From Bdellovibrionaceae bacterium UBA2466 (GTDB taxonomy: Bacteria; Bdellovibrionota; FAC87; UBA2466), in contig DDPO01000099.1 of NCBI GenBank assembly GCA_002342225.1, positions 1 through 13,777 on the forward strand: a stretch of 13,777 nt of DNA, read 5' to 3'. The notes beneath the pieces are model-generated. The model had not been told where the DNA came from. It was given only the letters and a program-made list of their open reading frames with translations, and searched no databases. Below, one piece after another: positions 6,888 through 13,648 of this stretch. The translations under genes were made by a program, and so were the position numbers. How positions within the stretch are numbered: position 1 is the stretch's first letter; the number at the start of each line of letters is the position of its first letter.

Positions 6888-7514
6888 TCAAGACCAGATT
6901 AGGCTTTTCAGCTTTTGTTTCCTTTGTTCCTCGGCTTCCTTTTTCAGTCTCTCTTGTTCCTTTTCCAGTTCCTTTTTCAATCTTTCTGCTTCCCTTTCTA
7001 GATTCTCTCGCATGATTTCGTTTTGGTTTTTTCCCGCATTGTCTCTAGTGACATTTTCGAGTTCCTGTCGCAATTTCTGTAAGTCTTTGATGACTTCTGC
7101 CTGTTTCTGAATTTCGATTTGTAACTCTTCAAGTCTTTTTATTCTTTCAAGATATAAAGTTGATAGGTTAACTAATTTCTCTCTAGATTCTTCGGAAAGG
7201 GTAGAGGGAACTTCTCCCAGCCAACTCTTCGCACGGTTTAAGAGCACATTTTGTCCATTTAGAATTTGCGTTACCCAATTTGAAAGAAATTCGACCTTAT
7301 TGGAATCCAACGGGTCAACTTTTTCTAGGCTTAGTTTGATGGCCTTAAAGGAAGCTTCGAAACTTTCTGATGGGGCTCTATTTGAACTCCAACTTCCGAT
7401 AATTTCCGATGAGGTGTCCTGACTAGAATGTTCCCCTCTAGTTTTATTCTCTTCCCCAGAAACTGGGATCTGGGCTAGTACCATGAGAAAAGAAAACACC
7501 AAAAACTTGTTCAT
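6888..7514 (-). CDS. Exported coiled-coil protein of unknown function
   Basis: This is a 208-residue protein I cannot place in a family. The N-terminus is a signal peptide: Lys3, then a hydrophobic core to about residue 17, with likely cleavage near VSG-EE at 20. A polar Ser/Glu-rich stretch of about 40 residues follows, then a helical region at 60-110. From about 115 to the C-terminus it is strongly predicted coiled coil, very rich in Glu, Lys, Leu and Arg (for example repeated E-R-L-K-K-E), with one break around the Asn-rich 160-166. It ends in the non-charged SLIWS. A periplasmic rod-like or scaffold role is possible. The start is supported by a GGGGGA sequence about 7 bases before the ATG. 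It stands alone: the next minus-strand gene upstream ends 310 bases away and a tRNA lies downstream. Low-complexity helices attract spurious matches, so homology claims need care. Confidence 0.72.
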   Translation of the reverse strand: MNKFLVFSFLMVLAQIPVSGEENKTRGEHSSQDTSSEIIGSWSSNRAPSESFEASFKAIKLSLEKVDPLDSNKVEFLSNWVTQILNGQNVLLNRAKSWLGEVPSTLSEESREKLVNLSTLYLERIKRLEELQIEIQKQAEVIKDLQKLRQELENVTRDNAGKNQNEIMRENLEREAERLKKELEKEQERLKKEAEEQRKQKLKSLIWS

Positions 7515-7576
7515 GAATTGTTCCCCCGTAACTTATCGTTAAGCAAATAGAAGGCCACTAGAGTGATTTAAAGGGG

Positions 7577-7644
7577 TTGTGGGTGTTTAACGGCTGAAGA
7601 TAACTCTTTGCAGGTTTTTCAGGATTGAGGGTGTTTGTGGGTGT
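7577..7644. repeat. Direct repeats TTGTGGGTGT (two copies plus a partial third)
   Basis: TTGTGGGTGT occurs at 7577-7586 and 7635-7644, and its core GGGTGT also at 7629-7634. The last two cores are exactly one helical turn apart. They lie 63-130 bases upstream of the coiled-coil gene start on the minus strand, where an activator site could sit. The operator function is inference. Confidence 0.4.
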
Positions 7645-7720
7645 CAAAAAAATAGACGGTTATAGTTGTGAATATTTATCAGGGGCTTACTCCGAATACG
7701 GGGGGGCTACGGCTAAAAGT

Positions 7721-7763
7721 TAGAGCGAAGCTTTGAGTCACGAGTCCATATTTTATCGCTCTA
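7721..7763. repeat. Perfect 8-bp inverted repeat TAGAGCGA/TCGCTCTA
   Basis: TAGAGCGA at 7721-7728 is the exact reverse complement of 7756-7763, with a 27-base loop that itself contains GAGTCACGAGTC. A folded RNA or a protein-binding palindrome are both possible; a terminator is unlikely because no T run follows on either strand. Confidence 0.4.
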
Positions 7764-7817
7764 CTGAACTTCAAATTGTGGAGAGATTGTGAAAACTAGT
7801 CGACCAACATGTTTTAA

Positions 7818-7836
7818 AATTCAATCAAACTGAATT
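7818..7836 (-). terminator. Weak AT hairpin over the fetA stop codon
   Basis: AATTCA (7818-7823) pairs with TGAATT (7831-7836) around a 7-base loop, and the minus-strand transcript continues into TTAAAA. The stem is entirely weak apart from one G-C pair, so termination here is doubtful. Confidence 0.25.
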
Positions 7837-8481
7837 GCCTAACCGAAAAAATTTGTTACCGACCGTATTTTCCTGTTCTTTCTGATGTGTTACCCAGATG
7901 AAACTTCGCTGAGTTCCATTTTTGACCCAACTTAAAACTTCTTCTTCGAAAACATGAGCTTTATTTTGATCTAAAGAAGCAGTTGGCTCATCTAGAAGAA
8001 GGATTGCAGGATCTAAAGTAAGCGCTCGAAGAAGAGCAACGATTTGAGCTTCACCACCTGAAAGTAATTTGGCCGGTTTTTCGATGAATGAAGGACCGAA
8101 TCCAAAACGCTCTAACCTCTCGCGATTTAAATTTATATCGAACGTTTTATTCTGATGGATTTTGTTCTTAAAAGCAGACTTTAAATTCGACTCAACCGAT
8201 CCCTCTTCCAGGGTCGGCTTTTGTGGTAAATAGATGACGCGACTTCTGTAAAAGGGGATCTCTGCTGCGGCCACTTTCTTTTCGAGAAAAAAAATATCTC
8301 CACTCGCAATAGGCTCGAGAAAAACTATGGACCGAAGTAAAAGAGATTTTCCTGCCCCAGAATCTCCAGTCAGAACTAGTTGATCATGGGGCATCAAATC
8401 GAGCGAAATGGAACTAAAAATCGGAAGCCCATCTTTCAGTATGCCGCTTGTCAGATGATTGACTTGGAGAACAGGAATCAT
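7825..8481 (-). CDS. fetA: ABC transporter ATPase, FetA/YbbL-like
   Basis: This is the nucleotide-binding subunit that pairs with the FetB-like permease; in E. coli the FetAB pair exports iron and improves resistance to oxidative stress. Numbered from the ATG at 8481 (218 residues; E. coli FetA has about 225): Walker A GDSGAGKS at 39-46, Q-loop Q87 in LPQKPTL, signature LSGGE at 140-144, Walker B ILLLDEP at 160-166, and switch H199 in VTH. The QKPTLEEGSV context after the Q-loop is typical of this subfamily. I prefer the start at 8481 because it overlaps the fetB stop as ATGA, the usual coupled arrangement; the ATG at 8520 would add 13 residues inside fetB that the family lacks. It is the last gene of the overlapping minus-strand run. 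The substrate is inferred from the family only. Confidence 0.9.
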   Translation of the reverse strand: MIPVLQVNHLTSGILKDGLPIFSSISLDLMPHDQLVLTGDSGAGKSLLLRSIVFLEPIASGDIFFLEKKVAAAEIPFYRSRVIYLPQKPTLEEGSVESNLKSAFKNKIHQNKTFDINLNRERLERFGFGPSFIEKPAKLLSGGEAQIVALLRALTLDPAILLLDEPTASLDQNKAHVFEEEVLSWVKNGTQRSFIWVTHQKEQENTVGNKFFRLGNSV

Positions 8482-9278
8482 TTCTTTGAACCCACTTTCC
8501 AATACTCGAACTGATGCCATTGATTGAATAATTTTTTGTATCCAAGTCCTGAGACGATGAGTGCCCCGAGAATGGTACTTGTCGCGATCAAAAACATAAT
8601 GACGATTTGGTATTTCACAGCTTCTAAGGGACTTACCCCAGCAATGAGTTGGCCCGTCATCATTCCTGGAAGACTTACGACACCAGCCACCATCATTGAG
8701 TTTAGGATTGGGAGAGTTCCGGTCCGGATCGCATTTCTAAGAGCTGGTTGGGCTGCTTCCCAGCTTGTGGCCCCCAAAGACAGCGAAAGTTCTACTTGGT
8801 CCCTTTTGGAAAAAAGCTCCTCAGTGAATCGATCCAAAGCTAGGCTTATTCCGTTAAGAGAATTGCCAAGGATCATCCCTAGTAAAGGTATGACGTATTG
8901 GGGGTTATAACCATCTGGGTTTTCAAAGACGAGAAAGTTCCCGTAGGCCAACAGAGCCCACGAGCTCGTCCAAATAGACAAAACACTATTCAATAAAACT
9001 CCGGGAAACGGTCGGGCGCAGCGAGAAGTGGATGTCCAAGCAGCCACTAAAGTCATGACAATTAATACACACGTCACTGCTATTTTGGACTCTGTTTTGA
9101 AAACCCATTGGAGCAGAAACCCCATTGCAAAAAGTTGTAGAGCGGTTCGAATGCTGGCTATCAAAATCGATTTTGTGATTTTCAATCCAAGATAAAAGCT
9201 TAATAGCGCACTCAAAAACATAAGAGCACTCGCTATTGAAACCTGAACATGATTGAGAGTGAGATAAGAATTACCCAT
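8478..9278 (-). CDS. fetB: ABC transporter permease, FetB/YbbM (UPF0014) family
   Basis: This is the membrane subunit of the FetAB-type transporter, with 266 residues and about seven hydrophobic segments. Family-specific blocks are easy to see: GMILGNSLNGISLALDRF in the centre, a cytoplasmic SLGATSWEA coupling stretch, AIRTGTLPILNSMM, and SLPGMMTGQLIAGVSPLEAVKYQIVIMF. These match the UPF0014/FetB group, so iron efflux or a related metal function is the reasonable inference. It starts with an ATG whose last base shares the methyltransferase TAA (TAATG overlap), and it ends in ATGA with fetA, so all three are probably translated as a coupled unit. No separate substrate-binding protein is present, as expected for an exporter. 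Confidence 0.92.
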   Translation of the reverse strand: MGNSYLTLNHVQVSIASALMFLSALLSFYLGLKITKSILIASIRTALQLFAMGFLLQWVFKTESKIAVTCVLIVMTLVAAWTSTSRCARPFPGVLLNSVLSIWTSSWALLAYGNFLVFENPDGYNPQYVIPLLGMILGNSLNGISLALDRFTEELFSKRDQVELSLSLGATSWEAAQPALRNAIRTGTLPILNSMMVAGVVSLPGMMTGQLIAGVSPLEAVKYQIVIMFLIATSTILGALIVSGLGYKKLFNQWHQFEYWKVGSKK

Positions 9279-10045
9279 TAGATTTTATCTTCTTTTAACG
9301 CTGAAATAAAAAGAGATGTACCGAAGGGATAATTAACAAATTCCGATAACTTGCTTTCCCATTTGGAGAGTCTAATCAGTGATTGATTCATCCATTTAGG
9401 GACTCTGGGATATTGAAGATTCTCTTGTTGTTTTGAAAACAGAAATCGATAGGGTGCGGCCGGAGCTAAAAACGACCATCCATAGGATACGCTCTGGATT
9501 TTAAAACCCGATTTTCTCAATTTGTTGATGAGAGATTTTTTTGAATACCTGCGATAATGTCCTAAAGCTTTGTCCCAGTTTGAAAAGAGAACAGGGTGAG
9601 CTGCAGTTGATAATATCAAGAGCCCGCCAGGTGAGATTTGAGACATTAGAGTATCTAAAAAAGCCTCATCATTTTTTAAGTGCTCAATAACATCCATGCA
9701 AGTGATGAGATTAGGCTTAAATGGCAACTGGAAATCTGTTTCGAGATCCAGCTTGACCAATTCAGTATCGGGTCCTGGATTAATTTTTTTTAGTGCTGCT
9801 GGATTGTTGTCTACCAAGATCGTTTTCTGAAAAGAAAAAGTCTTTTGAATCTGTTTTCCAAGACCACCAGTGCCGCATCCAAGATCCGCGTAGTGAATGG
9901 TTTTGAGTGAGCCAGTTATCTTCATCCAGTTTTTTATGAAACGTTCAGCCCAAAATACTCTACCCTCGTACCACCAGTAGCCCTTTTCGAGCTCTTTCAA
10001 CGAATCAAAATGATGATCGGGGAATGGATGATTGAGTGTTTTCAT
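9278..10045 (-). CDS. Class I SAM-dependent methyltransferase
   Basis: This 255-residue soluble protein has a Rossmann-type S-adenosylmethionine fold. Motif I is DLGCGTGG at 54-61, the acidic ribose-binding residue is D79 in LVDNN, and the post-I segment CMDVIEHL at 116-123 is the UbiG/Methyltransf_11/23 style. GHYRRY at 162-167 and a Phe/Tyr-rich C-terminal third resemble methyltransferases acting on lipids, quinones or sugars, but the acceptor cannot be named. The N-terminus has a WWYEGR stretch, a common feature of sugar- and lipid-associated members. The start ATG lies 41 bases inside the end of the symporter gene, and the stop overlaps the fetB start by one base. No other in-frame ATG precedes motif I except one at residue 41, which would cut the domain. 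Its place between two transporters is unexplained. Confidence 0.85.
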   Translation of the reverse strand: MKTLNHPFPDHHFDSLKELEKGYWWYEGRVFWAERFIKNWMKITGSLKTIHYADLGCGTGGLGKQIQKTFSFQKTILVDNNPAALKKINPGPDTELVKLDLETDFQLPFKPNLITCMDVIEHLKNDEAFLDTLMSQISPGGLLILSTAAHPVLFSNWDKALGHYRRYSKKSLINKLRKSGFKIQSVSYGWSFLAPAAPYRFLFSKQQENLQYPRVPKWMNQSLIRLSKWESKLSEFVNYPFGTSLFISALKEDKI

Positions 10046-11249
10046 TGGGTTTCATTATAGCATCAATAGCAATCGCTCCGGTAATGTCCCCGATAACATT
10101 GTTAACCGACCTTAGACGAGCCAATACCCAATCAACAGTCATTAAAACTGGTAGAATCTCTATGGGAAGCCCAACACTCGATAGAACGAGAGATAATGAA
10201 ATCATTCCGGCATCCGGGACTCCCGCTACACCAATAGTTGCAATAACACAGATTAACGAGAGAACTAATTCTTGTCCTAAACTCAACTGCCATCCAAAAG
10301 CTTGAACGACAAAAAGGGCCGCCACGACTTCGTACAACAAAATACCGTCGTTGTTTAAATTTGTTCCAATACAAGCAGCCAAACGGGCTGATCCCTCAGA
10401 GACGTTTAGTTTTTTTAAAGCTTTGAGAGTGAGGGGTAGAGTAGCTAGGCTGCTATTGACTCCAAATGAATAGATCATGGGTTCTTTTGTTATAGCCCAA
10501 AAGCCTCTGAGATTTCGCTTGGCAAAAAGCTTAATCCAGCTTTGGTAAACCAAGATGACTTGTAGAAGCATTCCCCCTGCGCAAGCTAAGAGATAAGCTA
10601 CAAGTCCTTTCATGGCGCCAAAGCCCTGCGTTCCAACTACTTTGGCCATAGCTGTAAAAACGGCAATAGGGGTTAAGTGAACTAAATAGCCAATAACTTT
10701 GTACAGAAACTCGAGCCCTTTGGCGTTGATACTTTGGAAAGATTCTTGGACTCGCTTGAACCTTTGACCCAGAACCCATTTGAAAAGGAGAAATATAAAA
10801 CCAGAAGCCACTGCGATCGCTATCGCTGCGGTTGTTCCTGTGAAAAAGTGGGCGCTTCTGCCATTTGCTCGAAACAGATCCCAGTGAAAGTGAACATTTA
10901 ATGAGTCAGGTGCTTTGGCGAGGTTTTTTAGTGCAGAATCGATAATTAGGTATGAACCAGGTTTAAAAAGATGAGAGATCGTAAGGGCAATAGTGATTGA
11001 ACAAAGAGCATTGAATAAACAAACAAAAAGAAGCCAGAAAAAACCTCTGCCCTTTAAGTTGACGCTTACAAAAGCATCAAAGATTGCAAGAAACAGCAAA
11101 GGGGTAGCCACGGTTTTGATCAATTCGATAATATATTTAGCCGCAACACCCAGCTCTCCGGCCTTTGGACCTAGTAATACGCCGGTAAACGCACCTAGAA
11201 CCATAGCTAGAATGGTCTGGGAATAAATGGGCCATTTGAAAATGTTCAT
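10005..11249 (-). CDS. Dicarboxylate/amino acid:cation symporter (SDF/DAACS family)
   Basis: This 414-residue inner-membrane secondary transporter has the glutamate-transporter fold (eight helices plus hairpins HP1 and HP2). HP1 appears as SSLATLPLT (266-274), the unwound TM7 sodium site as NNDG (299-302, normally NMDG), HP2 as GVAGVPDAG (340-348), and the TM8 binding helix over 373-388 with R380, N384 and D388. Aligned by eye with GltPh, the Asp that binds the substrate amino group (D394) is Ala377 here, while the Arg that binds the carboxylate is kept. That favours a dicarboxylate such as succinate or fumarate over aspartate or glutamate. The TM7 Met to Asn change (N300) is unusual. The start is supported weakly by AAGAG. 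It opens a run of overlapping genes: its end overlaps the methyltransferase start by 41 bases. Confidence 0.88.
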   Translation of the reverse strand: MNIFKWPIYSQTILAMVLGAFTGVLLGPKAGELGVAAKYIIELIKTVATPLLFLAIFDAFVSVNLKGRGFFWLLFVCLFNALCSITIALTISHLFKPGSYLIIDSALKNLAKAPDSLNVHFHWDLFRANGRSAHFFTGTTAAIAIAVASGFIFLLFKWVLGQRFKRVQESFQSINAKGLEFLYKVIGYLVHLTPIAVFTAMAKVVGTQGFGAMKGLVAYLLACAGGMLLQVILVYQSWIKLFAKRNLRGFWAITKEPMIYSFGVNSSLATLPLTLKALKKLNVSEGSARLAACIGTNLNNDGILLYEVVAALFVVQAFGWQLSLGQELVLSLICVIATIGVAGVPDAGMISLSLVLSSVGLPIEILPVLMTVDWVLARLRSVNNVIGDITGAIAIDAIMKPNENTQSSIPRSSF

Positions 11250-11317
11250 GAGTTGCTCTTAACGAAGAAATCAGCATATTACTGAAATTTGGCCAGAGCA
11301 ACGAAAGTGAGTAAATC

Positions 11318-11782
11318 TTAGCGTTTTGATTCTAGGAACTTAATGAGTTCGGCTTTTTCCTGAGGAGTTAAGCTTTTCCCTTTTGGCATGTTACCACTTT
11401 GAACTTGTGCTATCGATTTGTTCGCCGAAGTGGAGTTTAGAACGGTCAGATTGGGAGGGCCGGAGGCACCTCCATGACAAGACAGACAATTATTTCTAAA
11501 AACACTCTCCCCATTTGAGCTAGCAGAGATAGTGGGTTTGGGTGCACTTGGGGCACTGGGGGGTGTTAAGCTTATCGCGCTCAAATCAACAGCACCTGCA
11601 GGGACAGGTCGCCCCGCTAAGCATGCAGAAATATATTCGTGAAGCTTACTGCCTTTGTTCGTTTTGGAGTCGGGTCGTGTCGGCGTAGGGGTTTGAGTCC
11701 CACTTTGGTGGTCTTCAGCGCGCAGCAAGCTAGAAGTATTCATTACAACTAAAACAGCAACTATGAATAACAGTCTCATCAT
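11318..11782 (-). CDS. Exported monohaem cytochrome c
   Basis: This is a small periplasmic or membrane-anchored electron carrier. From the ATG at 11782 it has 154 residues: an N-terminal hydrophobic stretch (3-19) acting as signal peptide or anchor, a Thr/Pro/Ser-rich flexible linker to about residue 90, then a compact class I c domain with haem site CLSCH (C99, C102, H103) and M132 in NMPKG as the likely second axial ligand, ending in a final helix. I chose this start because GAGGA lies about 7 bases before it and the signal peptide begins at once; an upstream ATG at 11818 would put 12 non-hydrophobic residues in front. It lies 68 bases before the symporter on the same strand and 190 bases after the dehydrogenase, so its operon membership is unclear. 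The electron partner is unknown. Confidence 0.88.
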   Translation of the reverse strand: MMRLLFIVAVLVVMNTSSLLRAEDHQSGTQTPTPTRPDSKTNKGSKLHEYISACLAGRPVPAGAVDLSAISLTPPSAPSAPKPTISASSNGESVFRNNCLSCHGGASGPPNLTVLNSTSANKSIAQVQSGNMPKGKSLTPQEKAELIKFLESKR

Positions 11783-11972
11783 CCACTCTTCCTCAAGGCC
11801 GATACAATGCAATGGCAATGCCTGTTTGAATTTTGAAGGCTGTAGTCTAAGAGTGATCAGGTTTTGCGCTTGATTGGCAGCTCAAAATAACCTGAATGGC
11901 CCACCAATACTGTGATTTCGGGGGGCTAAGGATGTTTTGAGACAAAAAGTGTAGTCAGCTGTTAAAAAGTTA

Positions 11973-12800
11973 TCAGGGGGGGGTTTTGCGAAGTAATAGC
12001 AGATCTTTAAAAGATTTAGCTAAGAGGAGTCGAGAGCTTTTGGCGGTCATTGACGGGAAAAGACGGTTCATTTTGAGGAGTGCTTTTCCATTCCATGTTG
12101 GAAAAATTTCCTCTTTTCCCCGAACGATTCCCGTTAGCATTTCGAAAGCAACATCTTCTGGGGTCGAAAGTACTGACGATAGCCAGTTGGGAAATCCCTC
12201 TCGGGTTCCCTTTTGAATCATTTCAGTGTCAACAAAACCAGGGGAAACGAGAAGTAATTTGATAGGGCAATCTTTGAGCTTTAGTTCCTGTCTCAGTGCT
12301 CGAGTAAAGCCCACAACTCCATGTTTGCTCGCTGAATAAGCGCACAGGTAAGGAGCGCTAATGTGACCCGCAACCGATGCAACATTGACTACCGTGCCTC
12401 GTCCGAGTTTTTCCATGTGCTCTATCGCTAGTCGGGTTCCAATCACAACACCGTTAAGATTTACTTTAAGAGTAAATTCGAATTCTTCGAAAGATTTTTC
12501 CATAAAATCTCCGAGGCCCGACACGCCGGCATTATTTACCCAAAAATGGATAGCTGGAGTTTTTGCTGTGATTTCCTGAAGAGCGGTTTTTACATCATCG
12601 TAATTTGAGACATCTACTTTTAAAGTCTGAATGGGCTCTGAAAACTTCTCCCCCTCTTTTTCAAGGCTTTTAAGACCTGCAATGTTTTGATCAATTGCCC
12701 AAACCGAAGCTCCGGAACTTAGAAATGCATGTGTAAGGGCTCTTCCGATTCCCCCAGCGGCACCCGTGATAACAACCACTTTTCCGGTTAGATTTTTCAT
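11973..12800 (-). CDS. Short-chain dehydrogenase/reductase (SDR)
   Basis: This is an NAD(P)-dependent oxidoreductase of the classical SDR family with 275 residues from the ATG at 12800. The cofactor loop TGAAGGIG is at 12-19, NNAG at 89-92, the catalytic Ser142 in VNVAS, and Tyr155/Lys159 in YSASK. Asp37 at the end of the second strand (WAID) favours NAD(H) over NADP(H). The extra C-terminal tail of about 45 residues, rich in Leu, Lys and Arg, suggests a loose membrane association, as in lipid- or retinol-type SDRs. The start overlaps the M24 gene stop as ATGA; the ATG at 12839 would add 13 residues that are not SDR-like. The last codons run through eight consecutive C on the coding strand. 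The substrate cannot be assigned. Confidence 0.9.
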   Translation of the reverse strand: MKNLTGKVVVITGAAGGIGRALTHAFLSSGASVWAIDQNIAGLKSLEKEGEKFSEPIQTLKVDVSNYDDVKTALQEITAKTPAIHFWVNNAGVSGLGDFMEKSFEEFEFTLKVNLNGVVIGTRLAIEHMEKLGRGTVVNVASVAGHISAPYLCAYSASKHGVVGFTRALRQELKLKDCPIKLLLVSPGFVDTEMIQKGTREGFPNWLSSVLSTPEDVAFEMLTGIVRGKEEIFPTWNGKALLKMNRLFPSMTAKSSRLLLAKSFKDLLLLRKTPP

Positions 12801-13648
12801 AGGAAAGACTTTCCATATTGTGGGTTGGGTTCTAGCCATTTTACCCGGTTAGGTTCGACCATCAAAATTTCTTCAAACTTAGCACCGAATGAGGGAGTTC
12901 CGATGTGGGGTTCGATGGCCCACAGACCCGTTAAGTCACCACAGAAATTGGAGTTTAAAAGTTGCCCGAATAGTCCTCTTGAAGCCAGAGTCCAGTAAGA
13001 CTGCCAGCCAAAGTTAAGAACTTTTAAAAAACCCAGATGTTCGTTTGTTTCATGTATCCTGTGACCCAAAACGGAAAAGGGGTACTTTTGATGGATATTG
13101 GTGTAGCCAGCCTCATTAATTTTCCGATCGATTTCATTCCAAACATCCCCCCCATTTTTTGTATTTTGAAACAAACTTGGGATAAGACCGCGCAGTTCGC
13201 TGAGAAAGTTTTTTGCTTTTTCGAGCTCCGCATTGTTTCCAAGCGAAAAAGTGTAGCCGATATCAGCAATGTAGCCATGGTAGATGGGTGCAGCATCTAA
13301 AATAAAAACTTCTCCAGGTAGTAGTCGTCGTTTGCTTGGGCCATACTGCGAGTATGATTTTATTCCTTCGAAGCGACTTCTTTCTCCAAACCAAGCAAAA
13401 GGGTGGTGAAAAAAGGCCCGTACTCCCGAATCCATTAAACTCGTTTTAAAGAGTTGTGCAGCCTGTGTTTCAGTCCACCCCTCTCGAGCAAGCCCCGCGA
13501 CTTCAAGAGCAGCTCTTTGAGCTAGTCGTTGGCATCTTAGGTATCCTTCAATCATTTCGTTAGATGGGGTAATGTTCGATCGAGGAGACAAATGCTCTAA
13601 CAACGGCAGACCCGTAACTTTGGATACTTGCTTAAGAAGAGGCTGCAT
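12797..13648 (-). CDS. M24 (pita-bread) family metallopeptidase-like protein
   Basis: This 283-residue protein has the fold shared by methionine aminopeptidase, Xaa-Pro aminopeptidase and creatinase. All five metal ligands can be placed: D118 (ILDAAP), D129 (ADIGYTF, with the usual spacing of 11), H196 (LGHRIH), E246 (AIEPH) and E259 (KFEEILMVE). A dinuclear-metal hydrolase acting on a peptide or amide bond is therefore likely. It lacks the large N-terminal domain of true aminopeptidase P, and a long insert (about 200-240) separates the His and Glu motifs. Some M24 proteins are not peptidases, so the substrate stays open. AAGGAG at 13655-13660 lies 6 bases before the ATG. Its start overlaps the end of the upstream hydrolase by 17 bases and its end overlaps the SDR start by 3. 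Confidence 0.87.
   Translation of the reverse strand: MQPLLKQVSKVTGLPLLEHLSPRSNITPSNEMIEGYLRCQRLAQRAALEVAGLAREGWTETQAAQLFKTSLMDSGVRAFFHHPFAWFGERSRFEGIKSYSQYGPSKRRLLPGEVFILDAAPIYHGYIADIGYTFSLGNNAELEKAKNFLSELRGLIPSLFQNTKNGGDVWNEIDRKINEAGYTNIHQKYPFSVLGHRIHETNEHLGFLKVLNFGWQSYWTLASRGLFGQLLNSNFCGDLTGLWAIEPHIGTPSFGAKFEEILMVEPNRVKWLEPNPQYGKSFL

Larger units (their letters stand above)
7515..7824. other. 310-base intergenic region with repeats and no gene seen
   Basis: No convincing reading frame is present. It contains three GGGTGT copies (7581, 7629 and 7639; two lie 10 bases apart and two lie within identical 10-base TTGTGGGTGT units), a run of seven G at 7700-7706, and an 8-bp inverted repeat (7721-7728 with 7756-7763). 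It must hold the promoter of the coiled-coil gene on the minus strand and may end the fetA transcript. A TTGACA is present on the minus strand (7642-7647), but no good -10 follows it at 17 bases. Confidence 0.6.

Noticed and set aside
6820..7110. A plus-strand Phe/Ser-rich frame opposite the coiled-coil gene
   Set aside because: Its composition is the mirror of Lys/Glu-rich codons on the other strand and it has no ribosome binding site.
7660..7770. A cyclic di-GMP or other known riboswitch
   Set aside because: The conserved cores of the c-di-GMP-I, SAM, TPP and cobalamin classes were not recognised, and the nearest downstream genes do not suggest one.
8482..8520. Start of fetA at 8520
   Set aside because: The extra 13 residues lie within fetB and are not part of the ABC ATPase fold; the ATGA overlap at 8481 is the more usual arrangement.
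12801..12839. Start of the SDR at 12839
   Set aside because: The added residues are read out of frame from the M24 C-terminal region and precede the canonical SDR N-terminus; the ATGA overlap supports 12800.
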